Below are positions 11,267-22,372 of a stretch of 64,000 nt of DNA, in pieces. Under the pieces are notes generated by a model. The model had not been told where the DNA came from. It saw only the letters and a list, made by a program, of their open reading frames with translations, and made no database searches. The position numbers and the translations under genes were made by a program. Each line of letters begins with the position of its first letter. Position 1 is the first letter of the stretch. The stretch comes from Azorinus chamasolen (lineage: Eukaryota; Mollusca; Bivalvia; Cardiida; Solecurtidae), in the NCBI GenBank assembly GCA_963576725.1, contig OY755236.1, positions 71,580,379 through 71,644,378 of the forward strand. Reading direction: 5' to 3'.

Positions 11267-11474
11267 TACAGTAAAACCTCTCTATAACGACCACTAAATT
11301 ACATCAAGTATTTTGTGTTGAAGGCAGGTGGCGGCTTAAATCAAGGTAAAAGTAAAACAGAACGCTCCTATAGGATCGTTCTGTTTTACTTTCACCTTGC
11401 TTTAAGCAACCACCTGCCCAAAATACCAACTAATTAACACAATTTAGTGGTCGGTATAGAGAGGTTTTGCTGTA
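11267..11474. mobile_element. A-type TA-flanked MITE
   Basis: TACAGTAAAACCTCTCTATA / TATAGAGAGGTTTTGCTGTA; tip GCTCCTATAGGATC has one mismatch. Confidence 0.83.
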
Positions 11475-11599
11475 GTGTTGATCAAGGGTTCAAACTATTC
11501 CATACTATGTTTATGGTTTTGGAGAAAAGGAAAGAAAGTTAATGAAAAATAAACCAGGCGACAAAGTTTCAGACGACAATGCGTGGCAGCGAAATACTT

Positions 11600-11730
11600 C
11601 GATTATGATAATTATTTTGAGAAGTCAAATAACTTGGATCCTGATGAGACACCGAGTTACTCGGCGTCTCATCTAGATCCATACTGTTAGCAAATGCGAG
11701 TCAGGTCGCTGTTAGCTGGATAAAGATTAA
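11600..11730. mobile_element. E-type (variant) element
   Basis: ACTTGGATCCTGATGAGACA / GTCTCATCTAGATCCATACT around GAGTTACTCGGC, then GCGAGTCAGGTCGC and GATTAA, the variant's right end. Confidence 0.6.
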
Positions 11731-12382
11731 TATTTTCCCTCATATAAACACGTTTACAAACCGAGTAGACCAAGACCAGATGGCGCCTGTATAGCCTGCA
11801 GAGTAGACCAAGACCAGATGGCTCCTGTATGGCCTGCAGAGTAGACCAAGACCAGATGGCTCCTGTATAGCCTGCAGAGTAGACCAAGACCAGATGGCTC
11901 CTGTATGGCCTGCAGAGTAGACCAAGACCAGATGGCGCCTGTATGGCCTGCAGAGTAGACCAAGACCAGATGGCTCCTGTATGGCCTGCAGAGTAGACCA
12001 AGACCAGATGGCTCCTGTATGGCCTGCAGAGTAGACCAAGACCAGATGGCTCCTGTATGGCCTGCAGAGTAGACCAAGACCAGATGGCTCCTGTATGGCC
12101 TGCAGAGTAGACCAAGACCAGATGGCTCCTGTATGGCCTGCAGAGTAGACCAAGACCAGATGGCTCCTGTATGGCCTGCAGAGTAGACCAAGACCAGATG
12201 GCTCCTGTATGGCCTGCAGAGTAGACCAAGACCAGATGGCTCCTGTATGGCCTGCTCTATTTGCGTATGAAATTATGATAATTATGGTTCTATAGTTCGT
12301 ACATTTGCCACTGTAAATGGTCAGCTAATAAATATTCATGATGTCAATATTTCTTACTTGAACTTTCAAGGGAAATGGTTAA
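11727..12382 (-). mobile_element. P/B-type MITE whose hairpin arm expanded into a satellite
   Basis: Left TTAATATTTTCCCTCATATA and right CAAGGGAAATGGTTAA are the element's own ends. The central palindrome is replaced by 13 direct copies of one arm. Confidence 0.78.
11763..12253 (+). repeat. 38-bp satellite, about 13 copies
   Basis: Unit GAGTAGACCAAGACCAGATG+GCTCCTGTATGGCCTGCA; copies differ by one or two bases (GCGCC/GCTCC, TATAG/TATGG). GAGTAGACC, CAGATGGCTCCTGTA match the left hairpin arm of the host. The long minus-strand frames here are repeat translations in all three frames. Confidence 0.95.
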
Positions 12383-12503
12383 TACACACCTGCTCGTATT
12401 CTTCACGAACACACAGAGAAGAGCCGCTAATGAATGACTGGTAAGAAAGTGCGACACTATTGATGCCGTATTGATCTCATTCAAAGAATATAGGCGACTT
12501 TGA

Positions 12504-12754
12504 TTAGCCCTTTCCTTCATATAAATGCCCTTTTCACGTATTTGCAAACAGTGCAAACCCAGATCAGACGGCTCCTATAGGAGCCGTCTGATCAGCGTCT
12601 GTTCTGTTTGCTAATGGAATTTGATAGATCTGTTTCTTTACTTTCTAAAATGGCTACAATGTTCCACCTTTAATATTTCATTATGACTATTTTGTCCATG
12701 AATCTTCAATAGGTATTAATATTTGGAATACACTTTGAACAGGGCAAGGGTTAA
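12504..12754 (+). mobile_element. B-type TTAA-flanked MITE
   Basis: TTAGCCCTTTCCTTCATATA to AGGGCAAGGGTTAA; hairpin tip GGCTCCTATAGGAGCC intact. Confidence 0.82.
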
Positions 12755-13203
12755 CCCGTTACGTCATGAATGTTAACCCTTCTCTTGCTGAATTTTAAAA
12801 TACATTTCTCCTTCTTTACCCATGCCCTGTTGTATAATTACATATATCTTCACTGTGTACAAGTATCTCGCTGTGCAATCACTGCTGTGGAGTGCACTTG
12901 TTGCACAATCAACTTGTAAATAGTGCAGACCCTGATGAGACAGCTCCTGCAGGAGCTGTCTCATCTGGATCTTCAATATTTACAGGTAGATATATTGACG
13001 TGAATAGCAAGCGAAGGGTTAATGTAAGAAATAATGACATCATAAATAATAATGAATTTTATGGTAGAATATGAACAGTGGAATGGCAGAAACTGAAGAA
13101 TCAGATCAATATAATTTGCTAAGCAAAGAGAACAAACTCTGATGAGACGGCCCCTACTCTGTATGCAAGGCGTGACAAGGCGTCTCTACCAGGCAAAGAG
13201 GTT
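12755..13203 (+). mobile_element. P-type MITE with a nested C-type element
   Basis: CCGTTACGTCATGAATG before, and TGTAAGAAATAATGACATCA after, the C-type copy. Core decayed; right end GGCAAAGAGGTTAA. Confidence 0.6.
12773..13022 (+). mobile_element. C-type TTAA-flanked MITE, full length
   Basis: TTAACCCTTCTCTTGC / GCAAGCGAAGGGTTAA. Hairpin GACAGCTCCTGCAGGAGC perfect at the tip. Nearly identical to copies at 15602 and 28238. Confidence 0.88.
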
Positions 13204-13363
13204 AATAGTACACGTACCTAGTTATTGAATGGTGCTCTTCACAGTTCCCAGTCTTCAAAAATGTTAAAATCACGAACTATTGATAACAGTTTCTGATCTG
13301 AATCGTATGTATGTAAAAACGTTGTTCTCATGGGGTCTATGGCTCTCTGCATTGCCTGAAACT

Positions 13364-13577
13364 TTAACCCATTACCTCATAGGCTATTTTAGATCCAACC
13401 ACTTTGAATAAATCTACCGAAAAGCAGCATTAACTAGAGAAAAGGACAATTTTAGAATTTGTTGTTGATAAATAGAGCATTTCCTCCTATAGAGCAGATG
13501 CTATATTTATCACAATAATTTCGAAAAGTGACTTTTACAGAAGGATAGAAAGGCGTATTTATGGAGGAAAGGGTTAA
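13364..13577 (+). mobile_element. D-type MITE, degraded core
   Basis: TTAACCCATTACCTCATAGG to TATGGAGGAAAGGGTTAA; the palindrome (AAATAGAGCATTTCCTCCTA) has deletions. Confidence 0.7.
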
Positions 13578-13629
13578 AGCTACGTAAGAGGGTTTATCAC
13601 ATGTGTCGGGAAACTGCAACTGAAGTGAA

Positions 13630-13870
13630 ACAACCCTTTACTTCATGAATATTCTTGTAAGAAATAAGGACATCATGAATATTAATTAGAATAATTGTTA
13701 TAATAAAACATAGACACTCCTATTTTTTGGCCGTGGCAAAAACTGTAGAACCATATCTGTATCATATCATAAGCAAATAGAGCAGAGCCTGATCAGACGG
13801 CTCCTATAGGGACCGTCTGATCTGGGTCTACTCTGTTTGCAAAGGCGTATTTATGGAGTAAATGGTTAAG
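13630..13870 (+). mobile_element. P-type TTAA-flanked MITE
   Basis: CAACCCTTTACTTCATGAAT, TAATTAGAATAATTGTTATA, then a full hairpin and GGAGTAAATGGTTAA. Confidence 0.75.
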
Positions 13871-14206
13871 GTGATGCATATTTATAAAGGCATATAAACA
13901 CAGGGCATTTTGGTAATAGCAGAAACTGTAGAATCAGACCTATATTATTTCACAGGCAACAGAGCAAACCAGTATGAGCCAGCTTCTATAGAAGCTATCT
14001 GATCTGGATCCACTCTGAGCATAACGGCGTATTCGATACGCCTACACGGAATTTTTGAACATAGCAGAAATTGTGGAATAAGATCTTTATTATTTCATCA
14101 GCGAACAGAGCAGACCCATATCAGACAATTTCTACAGGAGCTGTCAGATCAGGATCTACTCTGTTCGTAATGACATTGTCGGCGTATCTACGGAGTGAAC
14201 GTTATA
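13871..14206 (+). mobile_element. Two tandem P-type partial copies
   Basis: Each has the TGTAGAATCAGA...TATTATTTCA block and a weakened hairpin (near 13990 and 14130). They follow the copy at 13630 head to tail. Confidence 0.55.
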
Positions 14207-14280
14207 ACAACACGTTCGATACACCTCGACTATTATTGCTATAAACATTGGTATGGTATATTTGTAATTACATGTATACA

Positions 14281-14488
14281 TACAGTAAAACCTGTCTTAA
14301 GCGATCATCAAAAAGAGGTCTAATTATGGGTCTGTAAGGCACGTGATAGCTTAATACAGGTCAAAAGTAATACAGAAAACTCATATAGGAGATTTATGCA
14401 TTACCTTTGTCCTGCATTAAGCAACCACCTACTTTTAACACTCTTATGTTCAATAAATGACTGGCCGTTTAAGATAGGTTATACTGTG
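14281..14488. mobile_element. H-type TA-flanked MITE
   Basis: TACAGTAAAACCTGTCTTAA / GATAGGTTATACTGT; core GGTGATAGCTTAATACAGG, diverged tip CTCATATAGGAG. Confidence 0.78.
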
Positions 14489-14595
14489 TTTAAGTACATC
14501 GTTACATATAATTAATATGCATTTATATTCGTAATCAAAACGCATCAAGTCGCGACAAGTAATGCACGTGTACCCAACTTAACCCAGCCCCATTA

Positions 14596-14781
14596 CAATA
14601 AAGTCTCTACATACTGCGAGAGTCTAATTCTGGATATTTAAAACAGGCGTAACTTAATGCAGGATAAAAGTTATAGAATACTTGTTGTATTACTTTTGCC
14701 CTGCATTAATCATCCACCACCTGTTTTTACAGACTCCTAAGTTAGTTAATGATACGACACCTTTAGCGAGGCTCTATTGTA
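14596..14781. mobile_element. H-like MITE, diverged
   Basis: AATGCAGGATAAAAGTTATAG / TTACTTTTGCCCTGCATTAA arms and a TCTATTGTA end; hairpin tip reduced. Confidence 0.5.
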
Positions 14782-14789
14782 CATGTATA

Positions 14790-14969
14790 TACAGCAAAAC
14801 ATGTCTTAAGCGACCTTATATTAATTGCACACATGAATATTCAAAAACAGCTGGTTCCTTAATACAGTGCAAAAATATTACAGAAAGCTCCTACAGGAGC
14901 ATGCATTGATCTACCAAGATCCATAATAAGACTTCTTTTTGATGGTCGCTTAAGACAGGTTCTATTGTA
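14790..14969. mobile_element. H-type MITE, right arm partly lost
   Basis: TACAGCAAAACATGTCTTAA / GCTTAAGACAGGTTCTATTG ends; AAAGCTCCTACAGGAGCATGC marks the tip. Confidence 0.6.
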
Positions 14970-15065
14970 CAGCGAAAATATTTCCATACAGTATTTATGT
15001 AGAAAGATATTTATCGGGGATAGGGGTGGGGTAGGGGGTAGGGAGTGTGCTCTAGTTATTTGAGA

Positions 15066-15245
15066 TACAGTATAACTTGTGTTAAGTGACCATTTATATA
15101 TTGAAAACAGTAGTATTGAAAAGCAGATAGTTGCTTGATACAGGGCCAAAGAAATGCAGAAAGCCCATACAGGAGCGTTTTGCAGTACATTCGACATGGT
15201 TTATGCAACAACCTACCTAAAAGACTCTCAATAAGACCGTACTTT
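15066..15245. mobile_element. H-like MITE, right end lost
   Basis: TACAGTATAACTTGTGTTAA start, AGATAGTTGCTTGATACAGG arm and AAAGCCCATACAGGAGCG tip. Confidence 0.5.
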
Positions 15246-15532
15246 ATTCTCGGTGTTGTTATATTTTCTGGTCCTTCACGATCATTAGTTTTGATGTTTG
15301 GAATATTGAATACTGCTTAAGCCGGTGCTAGGGGGCGTTAGTAGTGTTGCACTTTTGATTACGACTCTTGAACAGACTCAATAAAACCGAGTCAGCATTT
15401 TTCTCTTTTCGCATTACTACTTTTGCTTTCGAAGGCTCTCCCATTTTCAGAATATTAAGACAGGTTTTTGTTAAGTATATATTAAGAAGTCATCTATTAT
15501 TAGTGGTACTGGTCAATGTACATGTGTATACA

Positions 15533-15985
15533 TGTAGTAATCTCCCTCTAAACCGAACGTTAAATTTGATACAAATATCTGTCTTGGAGACAGATGGCAG
15601 CTTAACCCTTCTCTTGCTGAATTTTAAAATACATTTCTCCTTCTTTACCCATGCCCTGTTGTATAATTACATATATCTTCACTGTGTACAAGTATTTCGC
15701 TTTGCACTCACTGCTGTGGAGTGCACTGGTTGCACAATCAACTTGTAAATAGTGCAGACCCTGATGAGACAGCTCCTGCAGGAGCTGTCTCATCTGGGTC
15801 TTCACTATTTACAGGTAGGTATATTGACGTGAATAGCAAGCGAAGGGTTAATGCAGGGTTAAAGTCATACTGAAAGCTCCTCTGGGAGCTTTCTGTATGA
15901 CTTTCACCCTGCATTAAGCAGCCACCTGCATAAACGTATATCAACTCCTCTCTACTAGAATTCCGGTTTAGATGGTTTTATTGTA
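15533..15985. mobile_element. G-type TA-flanked MITE with a nested C-type element
   Basis: CCCTCTAAACCGAACG / TTCCGGTTTAGATGGTTTTA ends. The left arm's GCTTAATGCAGG is split at its TTAA by the C copy. Confidence 0.75.
15602..15851 (+). mobile_element. C-type MITE nested in G
   Basis: TTAA on both sides is exactly the TTAA of the host's GCTTAATGCAGG arm. Ends and hairpin intact. Confidence 0.88.
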
Positions 15986-16035
15986 TTCTGTTTTGGACAG
16001 TATAGGAAATATTCAAATCAATAATTTCAGATTGA

Positions 16036-16269
16036 TAGTTTACTCAATAAGTATTCATAATAGAAATAATGACGTCATGAATATTATTAATTATCATTTT
16101 TTAATAATACCACACGAACATAGGAATAGTTTTAGTTGTAGAATCATATCTATATCATATACATGTAGTATACAAACAGAGCATTTCCTAGAGGAACCGT
16201 CAGATCTTGATCTTCTATGTTTGTAAAGGCGTAGAAAGGTGTACATGTATTTATTCAGTAACGGGTTAA
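16036..16269 (+). mobile_element. P-type MITE
   Basis: AATAATGACGTCATGAATATT and TAGAATCATATCTATATCAT; hairpin core reduced to CATTTCCTAGAGGAACCG; GTAACGGGTTAA end. Confidence 0.6.
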
Positions 16270-16557
16270 GGAGAATAAAGATCAGATATCAGTGATCATA
16301 TTTCATCACGAACATCGTAACGTTTATGGCATTTTTTATTACATACCATTAACTATGTAGCGACATATTTGACGCATCTACAATGATCTAGAATGTCAAA
16401 ACTCTTTAAATGTTTGAGTAGTTTAGCTCATCTGGGGACGAAGTGCATGGGTTGAGCAGTTGTAAGTCACCCTACCGTGTCTGAAGTCGCTAACCCTGCC
16501 ACAGGAGTCTGTATCAGAAGTAGAGACAAGGGGTAGAAGATATAGTTAGCCAAGTGA

Positions 16558-16960
16558 ACTATACCTCATGAATATTGCTTACATGCGTTTTTACAATGGC
16601 TTATGAACACGGGAAGTTTTGGCCATGACAGATTCTACAGGGAATCAGATATACAGTAAAATCCCGCTAATGCGACCACCTAAAAGAGGTACAATTCTGG
16701 TTGCTAGATGCAGGTGGTAGCTTAATGCAGGACAAAAGTAATACAGAAAGCTCCTAGAGGAGCTTTCTGTATTACTTTTGCCCTGCATTAAGCAACCACC
16801 TGCTTATAAAGACACCATGTGTATTCATTAAGTGGTCGCATTAGCGGGGTTATACTGTATTTTGTTCTGTAATCAAACCGAGAGGAGCCATTATGACCAG
16901 GGTCTACTTTGTTTGTAAAGGCTTCAAAACGTATTCTTTCCCTATTAGATAAAGGGTTAA
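16558..16960 (+). mobile_element. P-type MITE with a nested I-type element
   Basis: ATACCTCATGAATATTGC and GATTCTACAGGGAATCAGAT before 16652; ATCAAACCGAGAGGAGCC and AAAGGGTTAA after 16859. Confidence 0.65.
16652..16859. mobile_element. I-type TA-flanked MITE nested in P
   Basis: TACAGTAAAATCCCGCTAAT / ATTAGCGGGGTTATACTGTA; palindrome GCAGGTGGTAGCTTAATGCA with perfect tip GCTCCTAGAGGAGC. Confidence 0.83.
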
Positions 16961-17145
16961 AAAGTGTAGGTTAGATAATTTCTAAATATAAAGGTAAATC
17001 AGGTGGAGTTTTCAAAAAATCACCGTACATGGATTTGTTTTACTATAACAGGTTCGGACATATTATTTCATCCAACACAATAACTCCCTCTAGGGCATCA
17101 CACCCATTAGTGAGCTTCATTTTAAACTTAATTCTCCAACTATCT

Positions 17146-17206
17146 ATCTCAGCTTCCCTATTCTCAAGCTTAGTGAGACTAAGCTTGAGAATAGGGAAGC
17201 TGAGAT
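17146..17206. repeat. Perfect 29-bp inverted repeat with a 3-base loop
   Basis: ATCTCAGCTTCCCTATTCTC... pairs exactly with 17178-17206 around GAG. It is not part of any family recognised here. It sits inside opposed open frames on both strands that it creates. Confidence 0.85.
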
Positions 17207-17843
17207 ATCTAATGTATCCTCTATGTATTTGCACATCTCAGTAAGTAAGTATATCTATGTAAGTGTAAGCATGCCAGTCTCACCTAACTCACAACTTCTG
17301 TCGATATTTCTTCTCGCATACTTATGCCAACACTCAACCAATCATGATGCTACATACCACCCAGATCCTTAACCAGATCCTCAATTTACATAATCATTAT
17401 TTTTCTCTACGTGGCCACTCTCTTACTTCTTATCCACACTCCTGACACTACCCAAACATCAACCCCCTTCACAGCTTAGTGTCATCTCTTAGTGCCAACT
17501 GCCATATGTAAATAATATTGACTTATCTTATGTACCAGATTGTTTATGACCTGATAACTCTACAGAACTCTACAGGACATGTATCCTAGCTCCTTGTCTA
17601 TGAATAAAATTTAGTATTGTTCCATTTAGTATGCAATCAGCCATGCACTCAGCCTAATTAATACAGTATCTAAGCATTCGTTGATCGGTGTCTGTAACAT
17701 TTTACAAAACTGAAAAAAAAAATCACAATTTCATAAACAAAGATATTCAATCTGAGTATTTTTGCTAATCAATTAAAATATTACATCATACTCATAACTC
17801 TGTGATACATCCACGCTCTCTCTAATAATTTGCTCCGCAAAAT
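17207..17843. other. Non-repeat stretch, nothing assigned
   Basis: CA/CT-rich segment (CCACTCTCTTACTTCTTATCC near 17410) without open frames longer than chance, element ends or RNA structures. Confidence 0.4.
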
Positions 17844-17973
17844 TACATTGTATATGATAAATAACAATGAATTCAATATTTCAGTTTGACATTGTATATG
17901 ATAACTAACAATGAATTCAATATTTCAGTTTGACATTGTATATGATAAATAACAATGAATTCAATATTTCAGA
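17844..17973 (+). repeat. 44-bp tandem repeat, three copies
   Basis: ACATTGTATATGATAAATAA+CAATGAATTCAATATTTCAG+TTTG, nearly identical copies. Confidence 0.9.
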
Positions 17974-18002
17974 TTAAGAAGCTCAACCTGCTTAGTACAA
18001 TT

Positions 18003-18232
18003 ATTGACCCATTCTCGCATATTGACGCCTTTTGGCGCCTCTGTAAAAGTCACTTTTTGAAACCATTCTGATAAATAGAGCATTTGCTCCATAGGAGCAA
18101 ATGCTCTATTTATCAGAATGGTTTCAATACTACACAATTCTAAATATTTTCTTTTCTCTAGTAAATGCTCCTTTTGGGTAGCCTTTTTCAAACAGATTAG
18201 GTCTAAAAATAGCCTAAGTGGGAATGGGTTAA
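18003..18232 (-). mobile_element. D-type MITE
   Basis: TTGACCCATTCTCGCAT to GTGGGAATGGGTTAA. Palindrome GAAACCATTCTGATAAATAG / mirror with tip TTTGCTCCATAGGAGCAAA; both arms share the variant ATTCTGAT, so the arms changed together. Confidence 0.78.
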
Positions 18233-18429
18233 ACATACAAATAAAACAGTATATTGTAACAATACACAGTAAACAACATTCCCCATCACTATGGGTTTGT
18301 ACAGCTGAATGAGTCAATTTGGCCCAATGTTGATAACTTAAAACTAGACTGACATAGTAGCAAATAGTGTAGACCCTAATCAAATGACTCCTTCAGAAGC
18401 AGTTTGATCTTGGACTGGACTGTTTAAGT

Positions 18430-19085
18430 TTGCCTATCCGAATACAGTATATTAGGAGTAATTAGGGTACACCAATGACCACATCAGTTCCATACCCCTA
18501 CCTGTGTACACAGGCAAAACGTGTAACTGTATCCTTTGACATGAAATACGTGTGGACGAAGAGCTCGTGTTACTTGTATGACGTTTGTGTGTTTAATATT
18601 CATATTCCATGTATTGCAGAACCGTAAAGACGGAGATCGTCACATCAGAAAAACGATAACGCGTTGTGTGAGCTATTTATATCGTAGTTCTGGGCCCATA
18701 TTCACCAACATTTTTGTTCAGATTTGTGACTCAGACTCAAAAACTGCACATTTAAATATTTTTCAGATGTTAACCTTTTTTCTTTTTCTTCTTTTTTTAA
18801 AATAAATGTGTCTAAATTTTGCCAATGAAGCCACACGAAGAGAACATCTTAGTCACGGCGTTTTTTTTAAAAAAATATTTAAACTTACATATTTTTTTTA
18901 TCTCAAAGTGTAAAATGTTTAGTGCATATGGACCCAGCCTTTACAGCAGTTGTACGAATATAATTAATGTATATTCCAAAGTGGGATATTTCATAATACA
19001 TTTGTACACTTATATGAATTTGACAGGTTTGCTCAACCTTTCCCCTGTTGTGTCTCCTTAAGGTTATATCTGTTGTAAATTTGAT
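18430..19085. other. Unassigned stretch with a repeat-like segment
   Basis: TCTGGGCCCATATTCACCAAC (18689) to about 19030 looks like an old interspersed repeat I associate with molluscs. TATTGCAG|AACCGTAAAGACGG at 18617 is a weak exon-like site. Nothing firmer. Confidence 0.35.
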
Positions 19086-19089
19086 CAAG

Positions 19090-19190
19090 TTTTTGAGAAA
19101 CTGCTGAGTGAGTGTCAAATAGCTGGGATTTTGATGAGATGCCGAGTTACTTGACATCCCATCTGGGCCCAAGCTGTTTGCTAGTGCAAG
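19090..19190. mobile_element. E-type relict
   Basis: TTTTGATGAGATGCCGAGTTA / CATCCCATCTGGGCCCAAGC, a decayed arm pair followed by GTTTGCTAGTGC. Confidence 0.5.
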
Positions 19191-19305
19191 TGCCGAGTGG
19201 ACTTATTGCTGCTAGTGCGAGTGCCGAGTGGACTTATTGGTGCAAGTGCCGAGTGGACTTATTGCTGCTAGTGCGAGTGCCGAGTGGACTTATTGCTATA
19301 GCCAA
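19185..19305 (+). repeat. 25/31-bp tandem repeat, four units
   Basis: Units GTGCGAGTGCCGAGTGGACT+TATTGCTGCTA alternate with a shorter form (TTATTGGTGCAAG). It begins at the end of the E-type relict. Confidence 0.85.
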
Positions 19306-19545
19306 CTGCCAGATTTTCCCACGCTTGAAGTTATGGCGGAGGCTAAAAAAATGATATGTATATTATTGCAAAACCTTAAACATTTTAATAGAATTTCTTG
19401 TGGTACATGTAATAGTAATGTTTCAGTATGCGTGGATGTTTCGTAAATATAATTTATGAAGTACTTTTGCAAAATTAAAGTAAGATTTATTAAACTATGT
19501 TTTAGGTATAGATATACATCGACATTTATTTGTGGAACAACATGC

Positions 19546-20004
19546 TACAGTAAAAAACCCTCTAAACCGGAATTGTAGTAGAGAATACTTTAGATACTTT
19601 AAGACAGCTGGCTGCTTAATGCAGGATGAAAGTCGTGCAAAAAGCTCATAGAGGAGATTTCTACATGGCATGGCTTTCACCCTGCATTAACCCTTCGCTT
19701 GCTAATCGCGTCAATATACGTACCTGTAAATAGTGAAGACCCAGATGAGACAGCTCCTGCAGGAGCTGTCTCATCAGGGTCTGCACTATTTACAAATTGA
19801 TTGTGCAACCAGTGCACTCCACAGCAGTGATTGCACAGCGAAATACTTGTACACAGTGAAGACATATGTAATTATACAACAAGACATGGGTAAAGATGGA
19901 GAAATGTATTTTAAAATTCAGTAAGCGAAGGGTTAAACTGTCCCCTGTCTCCAAGACCGATATTTATACTAAATTTAAGGCCCAGTTCCGAAGGGTTTAC
20001 TGTA
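19546..20004. mobile_element. G-type MITE with a nested C-type element
   Basis: TACAGTAAAAAACCCTCTAA / AAGGGTTTACTGTA. The right arm CCTGCATTAAGCTG is split at its TTAA. Confidence 0.75.
19687..19936 (-). mobile_element. C-type MITE nested in G
   Basis: Full-length, TTAACCCTTCGCTTGCTA to GTAAGCGAAGGGTTAA; occupies the mirror-image TTAA to the insertion at 15602. Confidence 0.88.
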
Positions 20005-20510
20005 GTATTTACCATACGAAAAGATGCATGACTTGAGAAAGTTACGGCTATGCATTACCTCTATTTGCATTTCACCCAGTGAAAAATGTAATGAAAAGTG
20101 TCAAACTGAAAACTGGCAGGTCGATGAGATTGAATTAACCATATACCTAAGTTGTTTACGCATTCGAAAACAGAGTAGTCCCAGACTAGACAGCTCATAT
20201 GATACAGGAACCATCTTGATCAAGGACCACAATGGAAATCAGAGTATCTTTTTGTGTCATCCTTGGCATATAATGCTGATTGACATGCTTGTTTATTATG
20301 TATATTTTAATAACATATTGCTATGTACTTGTACAGTTTATGTTGAAATAAATCTACCTATCCAAGGCATGTCCTGTCTGCTGTTTTTACTTATGAAATA
20401 CATGTACTAAAGATCTGGTTCTACAATTTCCACCAATGCCCCCAAACAATCTGAGTGCATCTGCCATTTTACAACATTCATTATACATTGTATAGACATA
20501 TACAGTAAAA
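20005..20510. other. Unassigned stretch with a weak P-like relict
   Basis: CGCATTCGAAAACAGAGTAG near 20160 recalls a P-type arm. The 128-codon plus frame (20024-20410) runs through it and has no motif, so it is not called. Confidence 0.35.
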
Positions 20511-20708
20511 CCTCTCTATAACGGCCACTAAAGTGTGTTAATTAGTTGGTATTTAGGACAGGTGGCTGCTTAAAGCAAGGTGAACGTAAAACAGAACGCT
20601 CCTATAGGAGCGTTCTGTTTTACGTTCACCTTGCTTTAAGCAGCCACCTGCCTTTAACACAAAATACTTGATGCAATTTACTGGCCGTTATAGAGAGGGT
20701 TTACTGTA
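20511..20708. mobile_element. A-type TA-flanked MITE
   Basis: TACAGTAAAACCTCTCTATA / TATAGAGAGGGTTTACTGTA. The palindrome has the paired variant AACGTAAAAC / GTTTTACGTT in both arms. Confidence 0.85.
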
Positions 20709-20960
20709 CCATTATTTAATCCTTACACGAACGTTCATGGGGTAAAGTAGGCCTATATCAGGGCTTAATCTCCTTGCACACTTTGCAATCTCACTGTGAC
20801 CAGAACCTTCGGGTAAAACTCATTTGCATATGTTAATTTGATGCTCGTTGATATATACGTTTGGTTTAGTTTTAGAATGTCTTACATGCCAATAAATTTA
20901 GACATAATATTACATTACATTACAATGCATATATGTAAACAAATAATTTCATCCTTTGTT

Positions 20961-21189
20961 TTAACCTATTACCTCATAGGCTATTTTCAGATTCAACCTT
21001 TTTGAATTAATCTACCGAAAAGGAGCATTAACTAGAGAAAATAATTTTTTTAGAATTTTGTAGTTTGAAACCATTGTGATAAATAGAGCATTTGCTCCTA
21101 TAGGAGCAAATGCTCTATTTATCACAATGGTTTCACAATGTGATTTTTATAGAGGCGCAAAAATGCGTCACTAGGGGGTAATGTGTTAA
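20961..21189 (+). mobile_element. D-type MITE
   Basis: TTAACCTATTACCTCATAGG to GGTAATGTGTTAA; perfect palindrome AAACCATTGTGATAAATAGA with tip TTGCTCCTATAGGAGCAA. Its right TTAA is also the left TTAA of the next element. Confidence 0.85.
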
Positions 21190-21435
21190 CCCTTCGCTTG
21201 CTATTCACGTCAATATACCTACCTGTAAATAGTGAAGGCCCAAATGAGACAGCTCCTTCAGGAGCTGCCTCATCAGGGTCTGCACTATTTACAAGTTGAT
21301 TGTGCAACCAGTGCACTCCACAGCAGTGACTGCACAGCGAAATTCTTGTACACAGTGAAGATATATGTTTTTATACAACAGGGCATGTGTAAAGAAGGAG
21401 AAATGTATTTTAAAATTCAGCAAGAAAAGGGTTAA
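21186..21435 (-). mobile_element. C-type MITE abutting D
   Basis: Shares TTAA 21186-21189 with the D copy, showing insertion into its target duplication. Right end GCAAGAAAAGGGTTAA has lost CG of the GCGAAGGG end. Confidence 0.85.
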
Positions 21436-21798
21436 TTAACTGTTTTGCAAACAGGGTAGACCCAGATCAGACGGCTCATGTAGGAGACGTCTGATCAGCG
21501 TCTGCTAATCTTGCTTTATAATACAGACCTATATTATATGCTATTAAAGAAATTCATTATGATTTTATATTTCCTTAATTCTCCTCCATATTCTGCGTCT
21601 TCTTTTTTCTTCTTCTCACAAGTAGAAGATGAGTTAATTACAAGTTTCTGGTTGGACGATTGTAAAGAATTCAGTACATTGGCTTTGGTTACAGTGCGCA
21701 TGCGCGAGGTTAGATTCTATGTCATCTTAAATTGTCCAGTTTTCACAAAACTGTAAACATTTGAACATAATTATTCATGTTGCGACTACAAATCATGT

Positions 21799-22238
21799 AC
21801 AGTAGAGCCACAATAATAGCGAACATTTAACCCTTTCCCTGTTCTATATTAAACCCAAATTTAAATACCCATTGAATGTTCATGGTCAAAATAGGTATAA
21901 TGAAGTATGGAAGGTGGACCATTGCAGCCATTTTATAAAGTAAAGAAACAGACCTATCGAATTCTATTAGCAAACAGAGCAGACCCTGATCAGACGGCTC
22001 CTCTAGGAGCCGTCTGATCTGGGTCTTCTCTGTTTGCAAATGCATGAAAACACGTTTATATTAGCGAAAGGGTTAATTAATAAAGTTAGGTGCACCTAAA
22101 CGCTCATGGTTGCTTAATGCAGGGCGAACGTTATGCAGAAAACTCCTGTTGGAGCTTTCGGCATGACTTTCGTCCAGCATTTAACTACCACCTGCCTGTC
22201 TCACTTGTTGGTGGTCAATTTAGAGGGGCTTTACTGTA
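21799..22238. mobile_element. I-like TA-flanked MITE with a nested B-type element
   Basis: TACAGTAGAGCCACAATAATAGC before and GGTTGCTTAATGCAGGGCGA...AGGGGCTTTACTGTA after the B copy. Confidence 0.62.
21827..22076 (-). mobile_element. B-type MITE nested in I
   Basis: TTAACCCTTTCCCTGTTC to TTAGCGAAAGGGTTAA; hairpin tip CTCCTCTAGGAG. Confidence 0.83.
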
Positions 22239-22372
22239 TTTGCTACGCTCGAACTCTCTTTAAGGTTATGCGTTGCCTCACCAAGCTCTAGATTTTAATC
22301 AAAATAGCTACAAATCAAACCTTTTTAGTTTAGAGCGTCCAAATACTAATCCAAAACTCATCAAATCAACCA

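Noticed and set aside
11687..12229. Long repetitive open frames (up to 180 codons) on the minus strand
   Set aside because: All three frames are open because the 38-bp satellite has no stop; they are translations of the array.
12773..12976. 67-codon frame recurring in every C-type element as a small conserved protein
   Set aside because: The copies are almost identical at every base, including outside the frame, and the frame spans the hairpin; low divergence explains its retention. No synonymous bias could be seen by eye.
20024..20410. 128-codon plus frame
   Set aside because: It crosses a P-like relict and changes composition midway; no domain, signal or splice evidence.
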